Part shown: positions 38,428-47,660 of the stretch, piece after piece | Position numbering within the stretch: position 1 is the stretch's first letter | Layout of the letters: each line of letters starts with the position of its first letter | From: Mastigocoleus testarum BC008 | Lineage (GTDB): Bacteria > Cyanobacteriota > Cyanobacteriia > Cyanobacteriales > Nostocaceae | DNA length: 64,000 nucleotides | Assembly (NCBI RefSeq): GCF_001456025.1 | Contig: NZ_LMTZ01000087.1 | Location: 95,742 to 159,741, forward strand | Direction of reading: 5' to 3' | Made by a program: the position numbers and the translations under genes | The notes under the pieces: generated by a model | What the model was told of the DNA's origin: nothing | The model's database searches: none | Seen by the model: only the letters and a program-made list of their open reading frames with translations

Positions 38428-38454
38428 TAGAGACGTAGCGATACTGCGTCTCTA
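38428..38454. repeat. GAGACG-type palindrome
   Basis: Arms TAGAGACG (38428-38435) and CGTCTCTA (38447-38454) around an 11-base centre. Same class as 30430, 50826 and 52567. Confidence 0.55.
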
Positions 38455-38662
38455 CAAATATATTTCTACGAATACGATTGGTGGTGACGTTACGCATTCA
38501 CGGACTATTAGAAATAATCACAGAAATTTCTAAAATTTACCCGTACAAAATCAAATTTAGCCAAAGGAATCATATTTGTCCTTTATTTGTCCCCAGTTTG
38601 TCACCATACCTGGGGAATAATAACCTCAGACATAGATAACTATCGATTTGTTCCTCTTTTCG

Positions 38663-38690
38663 CCCAGGTAAAAGCAAGCTTTGCCTGGGG
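38663..38690 (+). terminator. CCCAGG hairpin, possible terminator
   Basis: CCCAGGTAAA and TTTGCCTGGG form a stem with one mismatch and an eight-base loop, followed by ATTTTCGTCTCTTT. It lies about 380 bp after the M50 gene, so it may end a longer transcript or a small RNA between 38290 and 38660. Confidence 0.35.
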
Positions 38691-38965
38691 ATTTTCGTCT
38701 CTTTAATTATTTAAAATAACATAATTCAAACGTTCAAGCAATTTGTGTTATGAGTTGTAACAGATTGGTTGGCGATTGGCGACTGGGGATTGGTAATGGG
38801 TAATAGAGAAATGTCCGCGGGATACCGGAAGCCACTGTTCAGCTTGCTGTGTTCAAGAAGCCCGCACTGTACTGTAAGTATTGCGTACGCTTCGACCCCT
38901 AATCGCCAGTCGCCATATGCCGCTTGCGGCGGCACGCAGTGCTATCCCCAATCCCTAATCGCCAA

Positions 38966-40138
38966 TTACCGACTCGCAGCAATACATAATCCTGATAACA
39001 AAAATGCGATCGCACCCCCAATAGCTTCAGCTACAGGTTCCCTCAATAATCGTTCTGGAACTAGTACATTTGTTACGGCCAAGGATAAGGATATACCCGC
39101 AAAAAACATTCCTACTCCTAAACCCGACCATTTGGGAGGAACTACTGATAGGGCGAAGGGTATTCCACCGTTGATAATTAAGCTAAAAGCCGCAATTAGT
39201 AAAATAAAAGTGGCGATCGTGGCGTTGGTAAATACTATGGACACCATCAGCACGATGCTAGCCCCAATACCATATAACATCGCTTTACTATTACCGATTT
39301 TACTAGCAATAATGCCTGCGGGAACTGCGGCTAAAGCAATTACGACGCCAATACCAACCATTTCCCAATTAATATTAATGTTGAGTTGAGCTTGTAATAC
39401 TTTGGCTAAAGTATCCATTAATAGTCGCGCACCTAAGCCAATTCCTGCACCGGTTCCCAAAATTAAACCCAGTTCCCGAATAATTCCCCTTGGATCCGCG
39501 TCGGATCGATCTATTGGAGAGTTTGGCTGGTTAAAAAAACGTAATACTGCTGCTGAAGTGAATAGAGCAATAGAACCAATTGCAAAAATTGCTAGTGGAG
39601 AAAATTCTAATACTACCCGATCTGCTACTGGTCGAAAAGCGTTAACTGTTCCTCCAACTAGGGTTAGGATACTCGCTGCTATTGGTAAATCTTCCGTGGG
39701 AGCATAGCGCCGCAATAATGCAACTGCTGGAGCGCGAAATATCATCATTGAAACAACCCAGGCGATCGATAATACCGGTAGTAACCAACTAGTTATCTCT
39801 GATCGGTCAAAAACAGTCAGAATAAACGGAATTGTCATGAACAATATTGAAGAAACGATCACACTTTTCCAAATAAACGGAAAGCGATTTCCTTTCTGCT
39901 GTGTTAAACGGTCAGAAAATCCACCTACAAGTGGTTCGAGTATCACAGCTATAGCATTTTCTAAAATTACTAATCCGGTTACTAATTGGGTGGAAAAACC
40001 AAATGAAGTCAACAACTGGGTCAAATAAAAATTATAAATCAACCAAGTGAGGAATATAGCCCCTATAAAAGCAGCTAAACCCCAAACCTGCGACCATAAG
40101 ATAAAAGGTTTTGATGAGTCTGGTGAGGAGGTACTCAT
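38966..40138 (-). CDS. MFS transporter (sugar/cation symporter-like)
   Basis: 390 aa with about twelve transmembrane segments. After helix two comes the MFS signature loop GGFSDRLTQQKGNRFPFIW, and helix four begins near FRAPAVALLRRYAP, patterns of the GPH/SLC45-like branch. Substrate unknown. Start ATG 40138; the stop lies at the edge of a GGTAATTGGCG repeat. It stands alone. Confidence 0.85.
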   Translation of the reverse strand: MSTSSPDSSKPFILWSQVWGLAAFIGAIFLTWLIYNFYLTQLLTSFGFSTQLVTGLVILENAIAVILEPLVGGFSDRLTQQKGNRFPFIWKSVIVSSILFMTIPFILTVFDRSEITSWLLPVLSIAWVVSMMIFRAPAVALLRRYAPTEDLPIAASILTLVGGTVNAFRPVADRVVLEFSPLAIFAIGSIALFTSAAVLRFFNQPNSPIDRSDADPRGIIRELGLILGTGAGIGLGARLLMDTLAKVLQAQLNININWEMVGIGVVIALAAVPAGIIASKIGNSKAMLYGIGASIVLMVSIVFTNATIATFILLIAAFSLIINGGIPFALSVVPPKWSGLGVGMFFAGISLSLAVTNVLVPERLLREPVAEAIGGAIAFLLSGLCIAASR

Positions 40139-40737
40139 ATTTTTTTTAGCTTACCCCTGAGGTTTTTTCTGTTGAAGTGATTTACTATCAGCACTTTGTT
40201 ATTGCTGCTCGATCTAGATTATTTTTCCATCTCTAACAGCTATAAATATCTGGATGAAGAGATTCAATTAAGAATTTGAAAAAAGTAGTGTTTGCTATCT
40301 GCCTTAATTTATCTCAATCGTCAATAGTTTTGCTATTAAGATTTTATATTTTTAGTATTTATCAAATTTCCTAGATTTTTGAGTTATCTAGTAACAAAAT
40401 CGGAATTATTTAGAAAATTGATATTACCGTATATTCTTGGAGCTAAATATAGAGAGAATTCAATAATATTAAAATACTTATGAAATAATATCCTTGAAAT
40501 GATGAATTTTATATTATTGGTATTTATATTATTTTTTAAATCCGCTATATTGATTAAGTGTAATTAGCTAAAAGTTAATTAACAGCAGTAAAAATAATCA
40601 ACAATAAAGATTTATTGGAAATTTTACTTAGATTATATAATGTGAATTTATTAAAGTTTAATCTTGTAGATAATTCACTTACTTAAAAACATTTATTTTA
40701 CGAAAAAATTGATTCAATATTTTATAGATTAACAGGA
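40139..40737. other. 600-bp very AT-rich intergenic region
   Basis: No coding frame, array or hairpin that I can defend. Confidence 0.4.
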
Positions 40738-41004
40738 ATGAGTATGTACTTTAAACTCCAAAATTCTGATAAGATTACTTCTTTTTGGAGTCGGAGAAAA
40801 ATTATATTTACGACTGCATTTTTGATGCTATTAATTTCTTCCGGGTCTTGCTCTATATATTTTGTAGTGTCTTTATTTTCAAAACCTCTTTCAATATTTC
40901 CAACATCAATTCCTTGGATTAATGGCGAATCTGAATGTAAGCATACTAATCGAACATGGCGCGATGGAGAATGTTGGGATTATGAACATGATATGACGTT
41001 TTGA
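40738..41004 (+). CDS. Small membrane-anchored protein with cysteine-containing tail, unknown function
   Basis: 88 aa (an ATG two codons downstream is equally likely; AGGA lies just before). Residues 25-55 are a long hydrophobic segment, followed by an external-looking tail with ESECKHTNRTWRDGECWDYEHD, where two cysteines could form a disulfide. The frame is short and unconfirmed, but the tail composition looks like a secreted or periplasmic domain. It precedes the pentapeptide and CHAT-TIR genes on the same strand. Confidence 0.4.
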   Translation: MSMYFKLQNSDKITSFWSRRKIIFTTAFLMLLISSGSCSIYFVVSLFSKPLSIFPTSIPWINGESECKHTNRTWRDGECWDYEHDMTF

Positions 41005-41025
41005 TGTCTGTTTTATTAGAGATAT

Positions 41026-41093
41026 GTAATTGGTAATTGGTAATTGGTAATTGGTAACTGGTAATTGGTAATTGGTAACCGGTAATTGGTAAT
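41026..41093. repeat. TAATTGG heptamer array
   Basis: About nine units of TAATTGG with TAACTGG and TAACCGG variants. It fills part of the 340-bp gap 41005-41344. Confidence 0.9.
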
Positions 41094-41344
41094 AAGGCTC
41101 AATGTCATAACTCAAGAATTGATTGTGGGTAAAACATCATGATCCCCCTAAATCTCCCTTGGAAGGAGGGGAACTTTGAGATTATGTGAAGATTTATTAA
41201 GCAAGGATACTTTTGTTATTCATATGATGCTCTGATTTTAAAAGTGACTGCGTAAGTTCGCTGGGAAATGATATATAAAGGATTACGGAATTGTTGGGTT
41301 TCTGATTTTAATTTATTCAATCGGAATCAGTAAGGAGCACTCAC

Positions 41345-42043
41345 ATGAACTACCATTTATCCGACAAGGAAAATCATCAATTAGATTGGAAATTGCGTTT
41401 AGTCCAAGAGATTCTCAATCAGCCCGATCAAACTAAAAAATTGAGTGGTGTTGACTTAAGTGATGCTGACCTTAGTAATGCTGACCTTAGTAATGCTGAC
41501 CTTAGTGGTGCAAATCTCAGTGGTACTAACCTCAGTGGTGCTGATTTAATTCGCGCTAACCTCCGAGCAGCCAATCTTCAGGACACAAAAATTGATGCTA
41601 AAACCAAAATTGATGGTAAATGGTATCTTGTATGGGAAATTGTTAATCAGCAAACTTCTGGACGAGAACTCGGTAGTTCAAATCTAATAGATGCTTATCT
41701 CAGAGGTGCGGATCTTACAGAGGCTAACTTTAGGAATGCTTATCTTAATGGTGCGGATCTTGCTGAAGCGGAGTTAATAAAAGCTAATTTTAAAGGTGCA
41801 AACCTTAGAGGTACAAACCTCAATAGTGCTAATCTCAAAGATGCCGATTTAACAGATTCTAACCTTAGTCGCGTTGATTTCAGAAATGCGGATCTTAGGG
41901 GTGCGAATTTGACAGAATCCAATTTGCAAGAAGCTGACCTGAGCAATGCTGATGTTGAAGGAGCACGGTTTGGGGGTAATCTAGGAATTTCGGAATCAAT
42001 GAAGCGCGATTTGATTGCTCGCAAAGCAATTTTTATTTCCTAA
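41345..42043 (+). CDS. Pentapeptide-repeat protein
   Basis: 232 aa. AAGGAG eight bases before ATG 41345. After a 35-residue N-terminus come A(D/N)Lxx repeats: GVDLSDADLSNADLS and on, interrupted at residues 80-110 by KIDAKTKIDGKWYLVWEIVNQ, then a second run to the end. These form a right-handed square beta helix. Pentapeptide proteins include DNA mimics and scaffold proteins. It lies 188 bp before the CHAT-TIR-AAA gene on the same strand and might be part of that locus (inference). Confidence 0.88.
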   Translation: MNYHLSDKENHQLDWKLRLVQEILNQPDQTKKLSGVDLSDADLSNADLSNADLSGANLSGTNLSGADLIRANLRAANLQDTKIDAKTKIDGKWYLVWEIVNQQTSGRELGSSNLIDAYLRGADLTEANFRNAYLNGADLAEAELIKANFKGANLRGTNLNSANLKDADLTDSNLSRVDFRNADLRGANLTESNLQEADLSNADVEGARFGGNLGISESMKRDLIARKAIFIS

Positions 42044-42231
42044 AGGTATAATCAAAAACCTGGTTCTAAATATTTAAGATAAATTATTTAAGGTAAATTT
42101 TGGTGTTTAATAACACTATTTACGAGAAATTACACAGATAGCTAAGTTAAAATCACTAATAAATATAGGAGTATTCGTTTATATATTCCTTCTATGTTTA
42201 TCTTTATATTTTTTATTAAGTATGTAGCGAT

Positions 42232-44352
42232 ATGGCGAAAAAAATCCTGCTTTTATCAGCCAATCCCACAAATACCTCCAAGCTGCGCTTGGATGAGGAA
42301 TTGCGGGATATTCAAGCAGGTTTTGAACGTGCTAGATATCGAGAAGAGTTTGAAATAATTTCTAAGTTGGCGGTGCAAACTGAGGATTTGTACCGTGCTT
42401 TGTTGGATCATAATCCACAAATCGTGCATTTTTCTGGACATGGTGAAGGAGAGCAAGGTTTAGTTCTGGAAGATGGCTCTGGACAAATGCAATTGGTAAG
42501 TGCAGAATCCCTAGCCAAGTTATTTAAGTTGTTTCAGGACAAGATTGAATGTGTTGTACTTAATGCTTGTTATTCGGAGGTGCAAGCAGAAGCAATTCAC
42601 CAACACATTGATTATGTTATTGGAATGAATCAAGCAATCGGGGATAAGGCTGCAATTAAATTTGCAAAGGGGTTTTATGATGCTTTGGGTGCAGGTAGGA
42701 CTATTGAAGATGGGTTTCAGTTGGGTTGCACATTAATTGGTTTGGAAGGTATTCCAGAGTCTTATACTCCGGTTTTAAAAAGTAAAAGTTCTCAAAACCT
42801 AGCTTCAACATCTAATACCAAGGATAATAAACGGATATTTATTAGTTACAAACGGGATGTATGTCCTGATGAACAGGTAGCTTCGGAAATTGTCCAAGCA
42901 ATGTCACCTCACCATGAAGTTTTTATTGACAAAAAAATACTGGTTGGTACCTGTTGGGCTGAATTGATTGAAACAGAAATTCGCCAAGCTGATTATCTGA
43001 TTGTTTTACTTTCATCTCGGTCAGTATGCAGTGAGATGGTGGAAACAGAAATCCGCATGGCGCACGAATTTGCCCAAGTTCAGGGAGGAAATCCCCAAAT
43101 TCTCCCAGTGCGGCTTAATTATAGCGACCCATTTCAGTATCCTCTAGGTGCTTATTTAAACAAGATTAACTGGGCATTTTGGCAAGATGCTTCAGATACA
43201 CCTCGTCTAATTGAGGAATTAAAGCAAGCTGTTGCTGGAAATCAACTAACCATCGATAAACTCCCAAGGAAAGCTGAATTAAGTCAGGAAAGTGAAAGTG
43301 AACCTTCATCTGTACCCCGACCCTTCCCTTCAGCACAGCCGCTACCATTGGAAATGCCGTCAGGTACAATGGATACCTCTTCAGCATTTTACGTGAAACG
43401 TCCCACTGATGCGATCGCACAACGAATTATTCAACGACGGGGAGTAACAATTACCATCAAGGGACCGAGACAAGTAGGTAAAAGTTCGCTGTTAATTCGT
43501 ACTATTGATGCAGCAGTTCAGGCGGGTAAGCGAGTTGCGTTCCTAGATTTTCAACTGTTTGATAAAGTGGCTTTGGATAATCCTGAAGTATTCTTTCGTC
43601 GCTTCTGCTTTTGGCTGGCTGATGCACTAGAAATTGACGATAAAGTAGATGAATATTGGAATTCAGCCCTAGGTAATAGCCGTTGTTGTACTCGATACTT
43701 GGGTCGCTATGTGTTGAAGGAATTGGATCAACCACTAGTTTTAGCAATGGATGAGGTTGACAAAGTATTTGATAGTGACTTTCGCAGCGATTTCTTTGGG
43801 ATGTTGCGTAGCTGGCATAATAGTCGTGCAACTAAACAGATCTGGAAAAATCTTGATTTGGTACTCGTTACTTCTACTGAACCCTATCAGTTAATTAACG
43901 ACCTGAATCAATCTCCTTTTAATGTGGGGGAGGTAATGGAATTAGCAGATTTCACTTCAGAACAAGTTGCTGAATTAAACCAACGCCATGGTTTACCCCT
44001 TAATTCTAATCAAGAGAAACAATTAATGATGTTGCTTGACGGACATCCTTATTTGGTGCGGAAGTCTTTGTATTCGGTTGCGAGCGGGCAAATCTCTCCT
44101 GCTGAATTATTTAGTAATGCTAGCGCCGAGCATGGTTTATTTGGCGATCATCTGCGTCATCTCCTGTCGCTGTTGCATAACAAAAGGGAGTTAATCCAGT
44201 GTTTGCTGGGAATTATTAATCATAATCAATGTGACAATAAACTGGTTTTCTGGCGGCTTCGGGGTGCGGGTTTAGTACGAGAGTCAGGGAGAAAAGTATT
44301 ACCCCGTTGTCAACTTTACGCCGATTACTTTCGGGATAATCTGCATGTCTAA
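42232..44352 (+). CDS. CHAT protease - TIR - AAA/STAND ATPase protein
   Basis: 706 aa with three domains. CHAT (caspase-like) domain about 1-185, with the catalytic His in HFSGHG (H70) and Cys in VVLNACYS (C113). TIR domain about 200-335, FISYKRDVCPDEQ through FWQDASD, with candidate glutamate in VETEIRMA (E273). A Ser/Pro-rich linker, then an AAA-like ATPase about 385-700: P-loop GPRQVGKSS (411-419) and Walker B VLAMDEVDK (about 503-511), the type also seen in the next gene. Its last eight bases overlap that gene. A protease and a potential NADase on one ATPase chain is unusual; both catalytic sets are intact by eye. Confidence 0.85.
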   Translation: MAKKILLLSANPTNTSKLRLDEELRDIQAGFERARYREEFEIISKLAVQTEDLYRALLDHNPQIVHFSGHGEGEQGLVLEDGSGQMQLVSAESLAKLFKLFQDKIECVVLNACYSEVQAEAIHQHIDYVIGMNQAIGDKAAIKFAKGFYDALGAGRTIEDGFQLGCTLIGLEGIPESYTPVLKSKSSQNLASTSNTKDNKRIFISYKRDVCPDEQVASEIVQAMSPHHEVFIDKKILVGTCWAELIETEIRQADYLIVLLSSRSVCSEMVETEIRMAHEFAQVQGGNPQILPVRLNYSDPFQYPLGAYLNKINWAFWQDASDTPRLIEELKQAVAGNQLTIDKLPRKAELSQESESEPSSVPRPFPSAQPLPLEMPSGTMDTSSAFYVKRPTDAIAQRIIQRRGVTITIKGPRQVGKSSLLIRTIDAAVQAGKRVAFLDFQLFDKVALDNPEVFFRRFCFWLADALEIDDKVDEYWNSALGNSRCCTRYLGRYVLKELDQPLVLAMDEVDKVFDSDFRSDFFGMLRSWHNSRATKQIWKNLDLVLVTSTEPYQLINDLNQSPFNVGEVMELADFTSEQVAELNQRHGLPLNSNQEKQLMMLLDGHPYLVRKSLYSVASGQISPAELFSNASAEHGLFGDHLRHLLSLLHNKRELIQCLLGIINHNQCDNKLVFWRLRGAGLVRESGRKVLPRCQLYADYFRDNLHV

Positions 44353-47300
44353 AGGAAATTCTCAAAGAAATCAAGCAAACATTTACACTGTGGGCGGAAC
44401 AGTACAGGCTGGGGATGGTGTTTATATTCCTCGCCAAGCTGATGAGGAATTATTGACTTTGTGCCAACAGAGTATTTTTGCTTATGTCCTTACATCTCGC
44501 CAGATGGGTAAGTCCAGTTTGATGGTACGGACTGTAGAACGATTGGCTGTGGAGGAGATTGAATCAGTTGTAATTGATTTGACTCAATTGGGGGTAGGTT
44601 TAACTGCCGAGCAATGGTATCTGGGCTTACTTAGTATTGTTGAAGATACTTTGATGCTGGATACAGATGTGGTGGAATGGTGGCAGAAACATTCACATTT
44701 AGGTTTCACTCAGCGGTTAACTCGGTTTTTTGAGAAAGTTTTGTTGCTTGAGGTAACATCACCTATAGTTATTTTTGTTGATGAAATTGATACTACTCTC
44801 AGTCTGGATTTTACAGATGATTTTTTTGCGGCGATTCGCTACTTGTATGTCGCTCGCGCTCAAAATTCAGAATTTAAAAGACTTTCTTTTGTCTTAATTG
44901 GGGTTGCAACACCAGGGGACTTGATTCGCGATCCGAAGCGAACACCTTTCAATATTGGACAGCGTGTAGATTTAACTGACTTTACTTTTGAGGAAGCGTC
45001 ACCTTTTGCAAAGGGATTAGGGTCAAACATTGAATCAGCACAAAAATTGTTGAGATGTGTGCTGGAATGGACGGGAGGACACCCATATTTAACTCAGCGT
45101 TCGTGTAGCGTTATCAGCCAGCAGCACAAAGACAGTTGGTCGTCACAAGAAGTGGAACAGGTAGTTGAGAGTACTTTTTTTGGGGTAATGAGCCAGCAAG
45201 ATAATAACTTGCAGTTTGTACGGGACATGCTTACCAAAAGAGCACCAAATCAGGATGAAGTATTGAGCGTCTATCGACAGATTAGCTTCGGTAGGAAAAC
45301 TGTTTTGGATGAAGAACAATCGATTACCAAATCGCACCTGAAGCTGTCGGGAGTGGTGCGACGTGAGAATAATGTTTTACGGTTGCGCAATCGTATTTAT
45401 GGACAAGTATTTGACCGCAGATGGATCAATCAACATTTGTCGTTTAGTTTACAAGAACGATGGGAACAGTTAAAGCCTACACTCCCTTATTTGGTTAGCT
45501 TAAGTTTAGTGGTACTGTATCTTAATTTAGCGTGGCGGAATGCCGAAATCAGTGAAATTAAGACCTTAGCTCTAAGTTCTGATGGCTTTTTGCACTTGGA
45601 TGGACGGAAAGCTCTTGAATCAAGTTTAAAGGCTGCGATAAAAATGCAAGGTAAACCCTGGATTGATGCAAATACCCGCGCCCGGGTAGAATTGGCATTA
45701 TTAAATACAGTTCACAATGTTGCTGCACCCAACATCTTGGGAGGACATTCAAACGGGGTTCGCGGCGTCAGCTTCAGCCCTGATGGCAGGCTGCTAGCTT
45801 CTGCCAGCCTTGATAAAACGGTGAAACTGTGGGATACCAACACCGGCAAAGAAATTAAAACCCTCAAAGGGCATACAGGAGCAGTTAATAGTGTCAGCTT
45901 CAGCCCTGATGGCAGGCTGCTAGCTTCTGCCAACCTTGATAAAACGGTGAAACTGTGGGACACTACATCCGGTAAAGAAATCCAAACTCTCAGAGGGCAT
46001 ACAAACGAGGTTTATGACCTCAGCTTCAGTCCTAATGGCAAACTTTTAGCTTCTGCAAGTGCTGCTGACAAGACAGTGAAATTGTGGGATACCACCAACG
46101 GTCAAGAAATTAAAACTCTCACTGGGCACACAAACGAGGTTCGTGGTGTCAGCTTCAGCCCAGACGGTAACACGATTGCTTCTGCTAGTGCTGACAAGAC
46201 AGTGAAACTGTGGGACATCAAGACCGGCAAAGCAGTTAAAACCCTCAAAGGGCATAGTGACTGGGTTTATGACGTCAGCTTCAGCTCTGATGGTAATACG
46301 ATTGCTTCTGCTAGTCGTGATAACACTGTGAGACTGTGGGACATCAAGACCGGCAAAGAAATTAAAACCCTCAAAGGGCATAGTGACTGGGTTTATGATG
46401 TCAGCTTCAGCTCTGATGGTAATTTTCTAGCTTCAGCCAGTGCTGACACCACTGTGAAACTGTGGAACATCGAGACCGGCAAACAAATCGAAACTCTCAG
46501 AGGACATGGAAACGAGGTTCGTGACCTCAGCTTCAGTCCAAATGGGATTTTTCTAGCTTCAGCCAGTGATGACAAGACAGTGAAGCTGTGGGACATCAAC
46601 ACCGGCAAAGAAGATAAAACCCTCGCTGGGCATACAAACGAGGTTTATGAACTCAGCTTTAGTCCCGATGGCAAGTTCCTGGCTTCTGCAAGTGTTGACG
46701 AAACAGTGAAACTGTGGGACATCAAGACCGGAAAACAAATTAAAACCCTCAATGGACATACAGGATCATCAGTTAATAGTGTTGCCTTCAGCCGTGATGG
46801 AAAACTCCTAGCTTCTGCAAGTGGTGACAATACTGTGAAATTATGGAATCCTGACACCGGCGAAGAAATTAAAACCCTCACTGGGCATGCGGATCCAGTT
46901 AATAGTGTCAGCTTTAGTCCAGATGGAAAACTCCTAGCTTCTGCAAGTGGTGACAATACTGTGAAACTGTGGAATGTTACTACCCGCAAAGAATATAAAA
47001 CTCTTACGGCGCATAAAGGTCCAGTTAATAGTGTCAGCTTCAGCCGTGATGGTAAGCTCTTAGCTTCAGCCAGTCATGACGCCACTGTGAAACTGTGGGA
47101 CGTCAACACCGGCAGAGAAATTAAAACCCTTACCGGACACAAAGACTTAGTTTGGAGCATTAGCTTCAGCCATGATGACAAAATCCTAGCTTCAGCCAGT
47201 CATGACACCACTGTGAAATTGTGGAATATCAACACCGGCAGAGAAATTAAAACCCTTACTGGACATACGAACTGGGTTTATGACGTCAGCTTCAACCCTG

Positions 47301-47590
47301 ATAAAAAGACGCTGGCTTCAGCTAGTGTTGATAGGACAGTAAAACTGTGGGACCTCGGTACCGGCGAAGAAATTAAAACCCTCACTGGACATACAGGACC
47401 AGTTAATAGTGTTAGCTTCAGCCAAGATGGTAAGCTTTTAGCTTCTGCTAGTCGTGACAATACTGTGAAACTATGGAAATGGGATTTTAAGTATTTACTC
47501 AAAAAAGGATGCGATTTTATCCGCAAGGATTTCAAAACCAATCCCCCTAATAATGAAGAAGAGAAACATCTTTGTAATGGTATTCAGTAG
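44345..47590 (+). CDS. AAA/STAND ATPase - membrane helix - 14 WD40 repeat protein
   Basis: 1081 aa, overlapping the CHAT-TIR-AAA gene by 8 bp (ATGTCTAA), a sign of translational coupling. The ATPase (about 10-370) has P-loop TSRQMGKSS (50-58) and Walker B IVIFVDEID (141-149), and resembles the ATPase of its partner, so the two may assemble together. A hydrophobic helix lies at about 379-396. Residues 460-1050 hold 14 WD40 repeats of 42 residues, two seven-bladed propellers. The repeats are nearly identical at DNA level (unit 126 bp), so recent copy-number change is likely. The short tail has one cysteine pair. Confidence 0.87.
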   Translation: MSKGNSQRNQANIYTVGGTVQAGDGVYIPRQADEELLTLCQQSIFAYVLTSRQMGKSSLMVRTVERLAVEEIESVVIDLTQLGVGLTAEQWYLGLLSIVEDTLMLDTDVVEWWQKHSHLGFTQRLTRFFEKVLLLEVTSPIVIFVDEIDTTLSLDFTDDFFAAIRYLYVARAQNSEFKRLSFVLIGVATPGDLIRDPKRTPFNIGQRVDLTDFTFEEASPFAKGLGSNIESAQKLLRCVLEWTGGHPYLTQRSCSVISQQHKDSWSSQEVEQVVESTFFGVMSQQDNNLQFVRDMLTKRAPNQDEVLSVYRQISFGRKTVLDEEQSITKSHLKLSGVVRRENNVLRLRNRIYGQVFDRRWINQHLSFSLQERWEQLKPTLPYLVSLSLVVLYLNLAWRNAEISEIKTLALSSDGFLHLDGRKALESSLKAAIKMQGKPWIDANTRARVELALLNTVHNVAAPNILGGHSNGVRGVSFSPDGRLLASASLDKTVKLWDTNTGKEIKTLKGHTGAVNSVSFSPDGRLLASANLDKTVKLWDTTSGKEIQTLRGHTNEVYDLSFSPNGKLLASASAADKTVKLWDTTNGQEIKTLTGHTNEVRGVSFSPDGNTIASASADKTVKLWDIKTGKAVKTLKGHSDWVYDVSFSSDGNTIASASRDNTVRLWDIKTGKEIKTLKGHSDWVYDVSFSSDGNFLASASADTTVKLWNIETGKQIETLRGHGNEVRDLSFSPNGIFLASASDDKTVKLWDINTGKEDKTLAGHTNEVYELSFSPDGKFLASASVDETVKLWDIKTGKQIKTLNGHTGSSVNSVAFSRDGKLLASASGDNTVKLWNPDTGEEIKTLTGHADPVNSVSFSPDGKLLASASGDNTVKLWNVTTRKEYKTLTAHKGPVNSVSFSRDGKLLASASHDATVKLWDVNTGREIKTLTGHKDLVWSISFSHDDKILASASHDTTVKLWNINTGREIKTLTGHTNWVYDVSFNPDKKTLASASVDRTVKLWDLGTGEEIKTLTGHTGPVNSVSFSQDGKLLASASRDNTVKLWKWDFKYLLKKGCDFIRKDFKTNPPNNEEEKHLCNGIQ

Positions 47591-47660
47591 TGATAAATGA
47601 AGTTTTTTTCAGAAATTAAATCACAGTTTCAAACCTAGTTTCGATATTTGTTATTAAGTA

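Larger units (their letters stand above)
38286..38965. other. 680-bp gap with palindromes and repeat-like flanks, no gene
   Basis: Contains the GAGACG palindrome (38428), the CCCAGG hairpin (38663), and a pair of imperfect inverted copies of a GGCGATTGG(C/G)GA-type repeat at about 38768-38800 and 38940-38965 that flank roughly 150 bp. A CCGCTTGCGGCGG mini-hairpin lies near 38919. The MFS gene stop abuts the right flank. Confidence 0.55.

Noticed and set aside
38769..39389. 206-codon plus-strand frame
   Set aside because: It runs antisense through the MFS gene end and repeat DNA and has low-complexity I/A/P composition.
45712..47541. Several 60-110 codon minus-strand frames with repeating SHSFTVLS motifs
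   Set aside because: They are antisense shadows of the WD40 repeats.
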